64,000 nt of DNA from Apodemus sylvaticus (taxonomy: Eukaryota > Chordata > Mammalia > Rodentia > Muridae), in assembly GCF_947179515.1 (NCBI RefSeq), contig NC_067488.1:28439039-28503038 (forward strand), given 5' to 3'. Shown here piece after piece: positions 55,495 through 64,000 of this stretch. The notes under the pieces were generated by a model, which was not told the DNA's origin, did no database searches, and worked only from the letters and a program-made list of their open reading frames with translations. Every line of letters starts with the position of its first letter. Position 1 is the first letter of the stretch. The position numbers and the translations under genes were made by a program.

Positions 55495-55644
55495 AGAAGC
55501 TCTGGGCAGACCTGCGTCTACTGGCTGCCTCCGGAGGAACCAAAACAGTGGATTGGGACATCCATCTTCCCAGGACCACTTTGTCCCTCAGGCAGACAAG
55601 AAATGAGAAAGCAAGTCTAAAGCTGCACCAAAGCGACCCCCAAG
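55495..55644 (+). other. possible internal exon, 150 bases
   Basis: TTTGTTTCCCACAG at 55481-55494 is a good splice acceptor and CCCCAAG/GTAACC at 55644/55645 a good donor. The 150-base interval is open in one frame with matching phase at both ends, so it could be skipped or included without a frameshift. The peptide includes KLWADLRLLAASGGTK and is not recognised. Open frames of this size also occur by chance. The conservative reading is a pseudo-exon. Confidence 0.3.
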
Positions 55645-55776
55645 GTAACCTGTCCTTTGAACAGACTTTGAACGTTTACTAGGATGCCTTGGCCTGTGTT
55701 ACAACATTGTGTGCCTGACTGCAGAGCGAGTCTACCGTCATCCACATAGTTTTGTGGTTATTTTCATCTTCCCTGT

Positions 55777-55856
55777 GCGTGTGTGATGCTGGGAGTCAAA
55801 CACGTGGCTGCTTGCATGTAAGACAAGTGCTCTACCGGCTGAGGGACAACTCAGCC
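55777..55856 (-). repeat. ID-like SINE, reverse
   Basis: GTGATGCTGGGAGTCAAACA, GACAAGTGCTCTACCGGCTG and AGGGACAACTCAGCC are the reverse of the tRNA-derived ID head. Confidence 0.65.
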
Positions 55857-55861
55857 TTTGT

Positions 55862-55890
55862 GGTTGTGGTTGTTGTTGTTGTTGTTGTTT
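55862..55890. repeat. GTT trinucleotide repeat
   Basis: Seven to eight GTT units after the ID fragment. Confidence 0.9.
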
Positions 55891-55919
55891 TTATCTGTAG
55901 CAAGTTTGTTCATTACTAA

Positions 55920-56100
55920 TGGGAGTAAGTGCCACTTATAAAGTGCCTACTGTGCGCCGGGCACAGATTACTCAGATTACTCATCCCATCAGCTTGATGA
56001 GTAGATACTTATATCACTTCCTGGGCCAAGCGCATTGTGATGTGAGGATTTCAAAGAGGCTCACAGGCTATCAAGACTCATGCGGGTGCTAAGTATTAGA
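55920..56100 (+). repeat. MIR SINE
   Basis: ATAAAGTGCCTACTGTGCGC, CGGGCACAGATTACTCAGAT and CTTGATGAGTAGATACTTAT follow the MIR 5' half (TGAGCGCTTACTATGTGCC, GGCACTGTTC). Confidence 0.65.
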
Positions 56101-56302
56101 GATGGTTTTTCTCCTCAGACACTTTTTGGCTCCGAAGTTCAGGTTTCTGTTCACCATCTGGCCCTATTCTCTTTCACTGTATTCCCATTTATGGTCTCCA
56201 TAGGAGCTACAGTCAAGACCCAGGCCCACGGAAGGGTGTTTTCATTCTTCCTCACAAACCACAATCTGTAGGTACTTAAGCCCCTCACATAAAATGTGGT
56301 AG

Positions 56303-56479
56303 GGGGCTGGAGAGATGGTTCAGTGGTTAGAAGCGCTGACTGTTCTTCCAGAGGTCCTGAGTTCAATTCCCAGCAACCACATGGTGGCTCACAACCATCT
56401 GTAATGGGATCTGCTGCCCTCTTCTGGTGTGTCTGAACACAGCTACAGTGTACTCATAAACATAAAATAAATCTTTAAA
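56303..56479 (+). mobile_element. B2 SINE with 12-bp target duplication
   Basis: GGGGCTGGAGAGATGGTTCA, GAGGTCCTGAGTTCAATTCC, CATGGTGGCTCACAACCATC and GCCCTCTTCTGGTGTGTCTG, then AATAAATCTTTAAAAAA. It is flanked by AAAATGTGGTAG at 56291-56302 and 56480-56491. The RNA polymerase III A and B boxes (TGGTTCAGTGG, GAGTTCAATTCC) are recognisable. B2 consensus carries a CTCF-like word, here GCCCTCTTCTGG. Confidence 0.96.
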
Positions 56480-56491
56480 AAAATGTGGTAG

Positions 56492-57898
56492 AGTTTGCAT
56501 GTAAACTATACATAGTCTCATCTGTAGTTTAATTTCTAGATTACTTATAATACTTATAAACCTGACCACTTTATAAATAGTGGTTATATTTATTGGTTAT
56601 AAAGAGTTATATAGTTTAAGGATTAATGACAAGAAAAAGGCAGTGCATATTTGGTATGGATATAATTTTTTTGCATATTTCCTACAACAGTTGTTTAAAT
56701 CCACACACAGATGTGGAAACCACAAATCTGTAGGGCCAACTGTAAATGTAAGAAGGAATATCGAACCTTATAAGACGTTAAATGATTAAATATTACAATA
56801 GCTGTAGGTATGAAAGCTAACTTAAAAGTATTGGGACACTGGGAAACCTGGTAGACACTGTGATCCTGGAGACTGAGATTCTCCAGAGGCTGATCTGGGG
56901 ACCACTGTGTCTGTTTTCCCTAGAAGCCCCCTCAGAAAGCAGACTAAGGTTGAATGCTTCTCAGTGGTAGGAGTGCAGGAGGCTGCACTGGTAGCTAACT
57001 TCCCAGGGCATTTCTCCAGATGGGGAAGCCGGGACACGCCTCTCTCCCACACCTTCAGTCCCTATCAAAGCCAGACAAGCAACAGCAGCAGAAGCTGCTT
57101 GCCTGGTGCCCGGCTGGCTGTGGCTCTTGGCACACTGTCAGGGAAAGTCACGAGAAGCGACGGAGGCTCAGTTTAGGACCCCTCTGTGTGTCTATGGACA
57201 CGCTGAGGCAGTTGCGAGTAGTTCTATCTCATACATGAATGTCTAGGTCTGTGCTGGCGCGAGAGTCAGACCTGGGTGTGTACATTGCTTTAGCTGTGTC
57301 CTTCAAAGCTGGGGTTTACAATGGTCTAGATTATCTTTACAGATAGGAGGTTTTAGTGAAGATTTCAGGATTTGGTGAAATCGATAAAACCTGTTAATTC
57401 CAGCAATTAGCAGAGGAGGAGAGGTCAGATCAAGGAAACACAGGGTACACCTCAGTCTCATACTGGGCGGAGGAGCTGAGATTTGGATTCAGGTTCCTGT
57501 CAGTCTTGGGACCACCTTCTTCACAACCATCTATGCATTCCAACAGCATCGCCATTCTTAGCATTCAACATCTGGGTTTGTGCCGGCTGTCACACAATCA
57601 GACACATGAACGCTGTATCCCTGAGGAGTCCACCACTATATGCTGCCCTCCGAATCCATGGCTTCTGTGAACTCAAAATGCTCAGATAGTAAAGACAATC
57701 AAAAAGAAAAAAAACTTGCGTCTGTGATGAATGTCATTTTTTCCCTAAAGAGTGAAAGTGTCATTGTGACTGGGATTGTGATTGTGACTGTGTTAGATGT
57801 GACGAACAATCCAGAGGCGACTTCAGGGACACAGGAGAATGTGCTCAGGTCAGGTGCAGATGCATTATCATTATATAAAGACTTAGTATTTAGCCAAA
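56492..57898. other. no gene seen
   Basis: 1.4 kb, AT-rich at the left and ordinary at the right. Frames of 89-101 codons show no domain. Confidence 0.4.
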
Positions 57899-58568
57899 AT
57901 GCATGCAGTGAAGGAGAGCTAGGACCTGTAGGGACCAAAGGAAAGACAGGGACAAAAAATGGAGCAGAGACTGAAGGAAGGGCCATCTGGGGACTGCCCC
58001 ACATGGGGATCCATCCTGTTCACAGACACCAAACCTCTGCACTGTTGCTGTTGCGAAGAGGCTCTTGGTGACAGGAATCTGGTGTGGCAGTTCCTTGGGA
58101 AGTTCTGCTAGCAGCTAACTAGTGCAGATGTGGACGCTTGGAGCCAACCCTCAGAATGAGCTCGGGGACCCAGGTCGGGGAGCTGACAAAAGGACTGGAG
58201 GAGTGGACAGGGATTGCAACCCCATAGGACTGTTGGGTGGCCTGATCACTCAGTAGTCCCAGGGACTGGACCACAACCAAGGAGTGTACATGGAGGGATC
58301 CATGGCTTCAGACACATAGGCAGCAGAGAATGGCCTTGCCTGACAGCAATGGCAGGGGAGGCCCTTGGTCCTGTGGAGGTTTGATGCCCCAGTATAGGGG
58401 GATGCAGGAGTGGTGGAGCAAGAGTGGGTGGGTGGATGGGGGAGCACCCTCATAGAGGCAAAGGGGAGGCAGGAGAGGGTGGATGTGGAAGGGGTGTTTG
58501 TGGAGGGGTAACTGGGAAGTGGGATTTGAGATGTAGACGAATGGAATGATTAATGATAATAATAATAA
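57899..58568 (+). mobile_element. L1 3' UTR, 5'-truncated insertion
   Basis: GGAGCAGAGACTGAAGGAAG, ACTGCCCCACATGGGGATCC, GGGGACCCAGGTCGGGGAGC, GGAGTGTACATGGAGGGATC, CAGAGAATGGCCTTGCC and GATGCCCCAGTATAGGGGGA follow the rodent L1 3' UTR in sense order, ending in an ATA/A-rich tail. AAAGACTT occurs at 57887 and again at 58569, each followed by a similar TATT-bearing stretch, as expected of a target duplication. Confidence 0.85.
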
Positions 58569-58572
58569 AAAG

Positions 58573-59040
58573 ACTTGAATATTCATAGAAAAGATCCTCA
58601 TGGATCCCAATGGACAACGATACTAAGTACAAGGTAGGTGCCTCACAGGGGTCAGGAACTAATTATTGATGCCATTCTATTGCGAACCGGCAAGAGCTTC
58701 TTCATCTTGCCTGGGCTGCCGCCATCTTTGGTTTTTACCCCACCTCCCCTGGCCATGAAAAGCCCCGTGGGAAAGCACCCAACCGGGTTTCAGAAACTCC
58801 GGGTTGAAACGCCCCAGCTAACGGCATGCTCTTGACTCTTGCTAAACTGCCTGCTGGACTTGCTTCTCCCTGCAACTTCCAACCAGGATGTAGTTTTTTT
58901 TTTTCTGCGTTCTTTAATTTTAAAAGCTCCCTGCAGTACACATTCGGGGCTGCTCTCTGGGAAGCGTTTCTCTTCACGCAGGCGCAGTACAGACTTCCAA
59001 TTCAGACTTGGGTCAAGTCGGGTGAGTGGTCTTTGGGTCT
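58573..59040 (+). promoter_or_regulatory. promoter-like patch with a first-exon donor candidate
   Basis: About fifteen CpGs lie between 58680 and 59030, more than elsewhere in the window. GCCGCCATCTTTG at 58718-58730 fits YY1 in reverse. CACGCAGGCGCAG at 58975-58987 is one mismatch from NRF1 (GCGCANGCGCA). TCGG/GTGAGT at 59021/59022 is a good splice donor. This is the arrangement of a small non-island promoter and first exon. No TATA box is visible. It may instead be chance or an old LTR. Confidence 0.3.
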
Positions 59041-60058
59041 TTATTCAGTAACTCTACCACTAAAATACCATTGAACAGCTATTGTACTTGCAATAGCTAT
59101 GTCAGTAGCCGTGCTTTTCACATGATGAGGATTGGGTAAGCCCAGGGTTATGGCTGGTGAGTCTAAATGGTAAACTCTACTACATTCCTTTGCCAACATC
59201 GCTCCATTCTTGGGGGGGGGTGAACAGTTAATTATGCCTTGATGCTAAGTAACTGTTCTCAACAAACAGCTACGGGAGGACCTGGTCCCTTCCATTTTGT
59301 GAATGTCGTCTTAACCAAGGAGCTGTTGAAGTCATTGTGGAAGGGGAAGAGAGAGTGTGGCAATAGGTCAGAGGCTGTGATGAGCACCCATGGGCCAGCA
59401 TCCCTACTGAACGGACTGCAAGGGGGATCCAGAGATGTGGTCTTGCGTGCTTGGGGAAAAGAGGAAACGGGATTGGAGAGCATCTAGAAGCTTCTGTCAT
59501 TGTGCAAGAGGTAGAAGGAGATTGTACGCTTGGAAGTCTAACTGGAAGTCATTGGATAGAGGGGCTTACTGGGGAACAGGGTGGAAACCAGGGGACGTTT
59601 AGTTAGATGGTGCCAGCCAAAGCCAGGCTCAGGGCAGCGTGCAGTGTTTGTGTCCTTGGCTCTCCCATTCTCTGGAGCTTGCGCTGGTTAGACTGTGAAG
59701 AAGGCATCAGAGAATCTGACGACTGGTAAAGGGCTAGAGACAGACATTTATAAGAAAGGAAATAACACGAGAGAAAATATGTGGATAATGCCAATCACTG
59801 AAGAACTGGTTTTTCGCGTAGACCTATTTGTCTCCCCCTAGTGGTCATTATAGGCAATTGCAGTCCCTTTCCTGGAGAACAGTATTGAAAAAGATCAAGT
59901 TATCCGCTTCCTCACCCACCCGAGGATACTTGATGTCAGACTCGCAGCAGATGACAGACCCTCTCTAACAGCAGCTTTTGGTGATGGTTCCTGAGGAATA
60001 AAAGTGATGTAAAAACCAGCATAGAAACCGAAGAGACTCATTCGACTCCCTTCTGTCC
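59041..60058. other. no gene seen; CTCF-like word
   Basis: Single-copy or old repeat sequence. CCCCCTAGTGG at about 59834-59844 (CCACTAGGGGG on the reverse strand) matches the CTCF core closely. Overlapping frames of 74-82 codons at 59239-59500 have no domains. Confidence 0.4.
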
Positions 60059-60066
60059 ATCTAGAG

Positions 60067-60269
60067 CAGTGGTTTGTACTCTTCCTGATGCTGTGACCTT
60101 CAATACAGCTCCTCACGTTGTGCTGACCCCAACCACAAAATTATTTGTGTTGCTACTTTGTAACTGTTATTTTTACTGTTATGACTTGAAATGTAAATAT
60201 CTGATATGCAACCCCGATGACAGGGGTTTTTGACTCCCAAAGGGGGTCAGAACAGGTTGAGAACTTCTG
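60067..60269 (+). mobile_element. URR1-type hAT (Charlie) element
   Basis: CAGTGGTTTGTACTCTTCCT, CAATACAGCTCCTCACGTTG, AATATCTGATATGCAACCCC and GGTTGAGAACTTCTG. The octamers ATCTAGAG (60059-60066) and ATCTAAAT (60270-60277) agree at six of eight positions. Same orientation as 16709-16904. Confidence 0.87.
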
Positions 60270-60389
60270 ATCTAAATTATTCAGAATTCAGAACTTTTCC
60301 TGAAGTGTCACTGAAGTGACACTGACAAATGCCCTCCTCCTTTATGTGCAAATTTTGGGGATCAAATCATCTAAAGATGGAGTCAATCG

Positions 60390-60560
60390 CGTTCTAGGTG
60401 CCTTTGTTGACACCCCACAATCTAGTTCATTCTCTTTGAATCACCTAATCATCAGGGTGTGCGCTAAACAGTGGGTACCAAGTTTCAGAGGAGGAAGCAG
60501 AGGCCCGGTGAGCCCATGTGACTTGTTGAGGCGCCATTGCACTTGTGTGCCAGAGCTTGT
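60390..60560 (+). repeat. MIR SINE fragment
   Basis: ACCAAGTTTCAGAGGAGGAA, GCAGAGGCCCGGTGAGCCCA and TGTGACTTGTTGAGGC follow the MIR core and 3' order. Confidence 0.5.
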
Positions 60561-62115
60561 GCTAGTGCGATGGCCGTGAGACACTTTCTTCACATGGGGT
60601 TGTACCAACCAGGTGCTCTTGGCTATCCTGGCTCAGATGGCTACATTGTTCTCATTGGTAATCTCTGATGTGGCAGAGAAAGTCCAGATTGTGTGATTGT
60701 ATTTTTTAAGTACTTATTCTTAGATCTTTGATATGCCTTCTCTAAATCTCCATTTATTTTTATTTTTTGCACAATGTGTTTAATCATCATGTACCGCGGT
60801 GGACATTTTCTAGGCTAAATTCAGATGACTAAAGTCAGTGCCCAGGACCCTGCCCAACCTTTATATAACTTTGAATTATTTTGAAAAGCTCCAGTCAGGC
60901 TCCTGGCATTGGGGGAACAAATAAAAGAAGATATTGGGCTGTGTCCTTGATTTGGAGAAAGTAGACCTGCAGGGCGGTTGGGAAGGGCTCTGGGTTGGGG
61001 GGTGGGGTGGGGCTAGTGGGATAGAGTGGAGTATGGTGGGGCAGGGCAGGGCACTGAAAGCCTTGTTGAGATACTCCATACATCAAGACCAGTCCTGATG
61101 TAGAGAAAAGGGGGAAAGACTCTGTGGTGAATTCAGTTGGTCCCTTGGGGTTCTTGTAGGCATAGATTGGAGGTCCCATGTCCTTAGGTTGTCCTCACTG
61201 GGGGGGGGGCAGGCAAGGAAGCAGCATGCCTGCTCTTGTGTCGTCCCCACATGTGGAACCAGTGACACTTCTCATTTGCTAGAACCGTATCGTTCTATCC
61301 CTTGTTGCAAAGGGAACTTTGATATTTTCTCACTTTCTACCTACAGTTCCGGTCTGTCTCATCACCCATTACCAGTGAGCTGAAATGCAGAAGCTGTCCT
61401 GGTTAGAAACCACCCCAGAACCCACAGCTTTTCCACATCAGCCTCTGAGTCACTGGGCAAGTGAAACCCTAGGAAGGCCACGGGGGTCACCTGGGCATCC
61501 CCCGAACCCACGTGTTGCTCTGTGTTCTACGGTAGGGTGGCTCTTTCTTGCCTCTGTCCTCTGTTGCCTGTCTGTGATGTGCTCCCAACCTTCCCTTTAT
61601 GCATGGTCCATTAGCCTAAGACCACGCCCAAACATCTACTCTACGATATCCTCCCTGCTTCTCCCGGAGCTCTTTCTCAGCAAGCTTTATTTTGCTCCCA
61701 CGGAACACCCAAGGTTTCTGTTGTAGCACAGGCGCTGTGGGTTAGCCAGCTCTGTCTTCTATCTGTGAAACTTGAGGGTAGCTATCATAACTTACCACCC
61801 ATGTAGAATGAACAGTTGGGACGTGGCAGGTGCTTTGAGGTAAGCATTGTATGAATTATTAATGATATGGTTAGTTTATATAGTGAATTTGCCTGTGCAC
61901 GTGGATCTCCTGTCTGCTTCATGGCTGGTATTGGGAATCCACTGGATAAAAGGATCCGTTCTATAATAGCTCTCCTGAGGGTTGAGATTGGCATTGATTC
62001 TCACAGCCATCCACCCTGCTCTTTTGCATAGCACCTTTGCAGGGAAGGCCATTCTGGTATAATACTAGCCATGGCAGCAAACTGTGTCAGTTAGGATTAG
62101 GTTTGGTGATAAATG
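60561..62115. other. no gene seen; G-quadruplex motif at 60992-61013
   Basis: Single-copy sequence with GGG TT GGGGGG T GGGG T GGGG at 60992-61013 and a 9-base G run near 61200. Frames up to 113 codons (61385-61726) show no domain. The segment 61755-61900 may be a weak MIR or L2 remnant. Confidence 0.4.
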
Positions 62116-62127
62116 ATGGGAAATTCA

Positions 62128-62270
62128 GGAACCCGGCATGGCTCAGCGGTTAAGAGCACCGACTGTTCTTCCGAAGGTCCGTAATGAGATTTGATGCCCT
62201 TTTTTGTTGTGTCTGAAGACAGCTACAGTGTGCTCATATATAATAAATAAATAAATCTTTAAAAAAAATA
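62128..62270 (+). mobile_element. B2 SINE with internal deletion
   Basis: CATGGCTCAGCGGTTAAGAG and CTGTTCTTCCGAAGGTCC join directly to GTAATGAGATTTGATGCCC. About 45 bases holding the usual GAGTTCAATTCC B box and the GTGGCTCACAACC segment are missing. The tail AATAAATAAATCTTTAAAAA runs straight into a B1. Confidence 0.92.
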
Positions 62271-62462
62271 GCCGGGCGGTGGTGGCGCACATCTGTAATC
62301 CCAGCACTCGGGAAGGCAGTGGCAGGTGGATTTCTGAGTTCAAGGCCAGCCTCATCTACAGAGTGAGCTCCAGGACAGCCAGGGCTATACAGAGAAACCC
62401 TGTCTCTGTATAGACCAAAAATCCAAAAAAATCAAAAATCCAAGAAAACCAAAAAAAAAAAA
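62271..62462 (+). mobile_element. B1 SINE in the B2 tail
   Basis: GCCGGGCGGTGGTGGCGCAC, GTAATCCCAGCACTCGGGAA, GTTCAAGGCCAGCCTCATCT and AACCCTGTCTCTG, then an A-rich tail. It has no separate duplication that can be told from the A-rich B2 tail. ATGGGAAATTCA flanks the joined B2-B1 pair at 62116-62127 and 62463-62474. Confidence 0.95.
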
Positions 62463-62526
62463 ATGGGAAATTCAAGGTGACAGCTTAAATAGATATACTT
62501 TACTCATGTAACAGACACAGGTAATT

Positions 62527-62680
62527 TTTTCATCTTGTTTTGCTTTTTGAAACAGGTCTCTCTTTGTAATCCAGACTATCCTGGAATTTAGTATGTAGAC
62601 CAGGCAGACCTTGAACTTAAAGAGATTGCCTTCTTCTGACCCCGAGTGCTGGGGTTAAAGGCATGTGCTACCATGCCCGG
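62527..62680 (-). mobile_element. B1 SINE, reverse, with target duplication
   Basis: TTGAAACAGGTCTCTCTTTG, CTATCCTGGAATTTAGTATG, CTGGGGTTAAAGGCATGTGC and TACCATGCCCGG are the reverse of B1. Flanks ACACAGGTAATT (62515-62526) and ACACAGGCAATT (62681-62692) differ at one base. Confidence 0.9.
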
Positions 62681-62692
62681 ACACAGGCAATT

Positions 62693-63484
62693 CTATCCAG
62701 GATTCCTGTGATGGTTTTACTTCATGAACTCCTCAGGGATCCAGGCTATTCTAGCTCTGCACTTCACTGTCCAGACTTTAGCTGCTGTCTTTCATGGTCC
62801 ACATGGAGATTCAGTAGTCGTGTCTACCTTGGAAACACAGCCAGGAGGAAAGTGGAAGAGATAGACTCCAAGCTCGGCCAACTGTTTCTAAGAAGGTCCC
62901 TAGAAGTTCCTGGAATTTACCACTTGTCATTTTGTTTACATTCCATTGGTGGAACTTAGTCATATGGGCACACCCACCTACAAAAACATCTGGGAAGTAT
63001 AGTCTTTATTCTGAGAGATCTTGTTCTCAGTATGGAAAAGGGGGGAGGGGGAATGGAATTGAGGTGTCATCAGCGCTGCCAAACTAAAGCATAGGACTCA
63101 CCTCGAAGAGAATGAGAGTTTATTCTGGAGCCAAGTATAAGTGACCATGGGCCAGGAATGCACATTCAGGTTGCCCCAGACACCATATTCCAAGGTGGTA
63201 ATGGTTTCATGAAGGTTTTATAGTTGGAAACTATGAATCATGCCACTCTTCAAGAGCATTGGTTAAAACACTAAGTAGGTAAATTTTATGTGATCACTTA
63301 TGGGAAATCTCTGCTATAGATTACCAGTGTTACTTGATGATTGGGGGAAGCTAGTAGTCTGTTACTTTACCCTAAAGGGTTTCATATGATAGCCACAAGA
63401 GCATTAAATTAGACGGGTGCTTGTTAAGGAAGTAAAGATAGTCCAAGATGATTTAGGTTTTGGTCATGAAATTTTAGCCTTCTA
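62693..63484. other. no gene seen
   Basis: Single-copy sequence. The 98-codon frame at 62663-62959 begins in the B1 and has no domain. Confidence 0.4.
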
Positions 63485-63498
63485 TAGTTGAGAAATTC

Positions 63499-63694
63499 AC
63501 CCCACCCCCTTTTTAAAGATTTATTAGTTTTATGTATGTGAGTACACTATCATTGTCTTCAGATACATCAGAAGAGGGCATCAAATCCTATTACAGTTGG
63601 CTGTAAGCCACCATGTGGTTGCTGGGACTTGGATTCAGGACCTCTGGAAAAGCAGTCTGTGCTCTTAACCACTGAGCCATCTTGTCAGCCACCG
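63499..63694 (-). mobile_element. B2-family SINE, reverse, perfect 14-bp duplication
   Basis: TTTTTTAAAGATTTATTAGT, GAGTACACTATCATTGTCTT, AGCCACCATGTGGTTGCTGG and TTAACCACTGAGCCATCTTG. It is flanked by identical TAGTTGAGAAATTC at 63485-63498 and 63695-63708. The expected T-rich end is preceded by ACCCCACCCCC, an odd, C-rich junction. Confidence 0.95.
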
Positions 63695-63708
63695 TAGTTG
63701 AGAAATTC

Positions 63709-64000
63709 TAATCAGTCAGTCTCATAGACTTTAACACAGATGTGGCCTTCCCCCTGGGAACTTCAGTCCACAATAAATTTGCCACATACAGTATTTCCTT
63801 AGTACTTCGTGGTTGGGGCCGAGACTCATCTGGTAGATTAGGCAGATGGCTTGTTTAGGACACACGGGATACACAGCAGAGTCAGGAGAACAGGGAGCTG
63901 TTTCTCTGCTGTACTTTTGATACTGTCCACATTGAGAAGATGCTGGCTGCTTCACATCTTCCCATTGGTCAGCGTGGGAGAAATAGAATGAGGATCACCT
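63709..64000. other. no gene seen
   Basis: Single-copy sequence to the window end. A 74-codon reverse frame (63731-63955) has no domain. Confidence 0.4.

Noticed and set aside
56303..56479. tRNA-like A and B boxes
   Set aside because: They belong to the tRNA-derived head of a B2 SINE, not a tRNA gene. The same applies to the ID and B4 copies.

Overview
The window is mammalian nuclear DNA, most likely from mouse (Mus) or a close murine relative. The evidence is the repeat content: B1, B2/B3 and B4-type SINEs, rodent L1 (Lx-like) 3' ends, the rodent hAT element URR1, ancient MIR fragments and long, fairly uniform CA/GT, GAAA and GAA microsatellites typical of mouse. ID elements are few and diverged, which argues against rat. 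There are no bacterial or viral gene arrays and no CpG island.

I could not establish any protein-coding gene, rRNA, tRNA or other RNA gene. Long open frames fall in low-complexity repeats or L1 relics, or are short chance frames. The window reads as intergenic or deep intronic DNA. Two places look like possible internal exons (326-508 and 55495-55644). Two others look like possible promoter plus first-exon donor (around 51450-51560 and 58700-59025). These are hypotheses only.

Layout. 1-8 kb: single-copy DNA with a GAAA tract, MIR fragments and rodent repeat ends. 8-16 kb: B4-type SINEs, a 19-22 bp minisatellite, a 350-base GAA tract, a CTC tract, and a 43-44 bp minisatellite inside an L1 3' end. 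16-21.7 kb: a URR1 copy with perfect 8-bp target duplications, a 'GTCAACTTGAC' rodent repeat and two B1 copies. 21.7-26.2 kb: the longest repeat-poor block, with a CLEAR/AP-1 composite site and a perfect CRE. 26-32 kb: L1 fragments, including an ORF2 relic. 32-38 kb: MIRs, B4/B1 SINEs, a clean G-quadruplex motif and a degenerate 29-bp minisatellite. 38-45 kb: mostly reverse-strand L1 3' sequence, SINEs and a 111-bp tandem duplication. 45-54 kb: a homeodomain-motif cluster, a 398-base CT/TTTC tract, a URR1, a B1 split by a decamer repeat, and a possible solo LTR. 54-64 kb: B2/B3/B1 insertions with readable target duplications, an L1 3' UTR, and a third URR1.

Because no genes were recognised, there is no pathway or operon to describe. 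The value of the window is its insertion history, its structure-prone tandem repeats and a few candidate regulatory sites. Family names rest on recognised consensus segments, not on a database search. Ends of diverged repeats are approximate.
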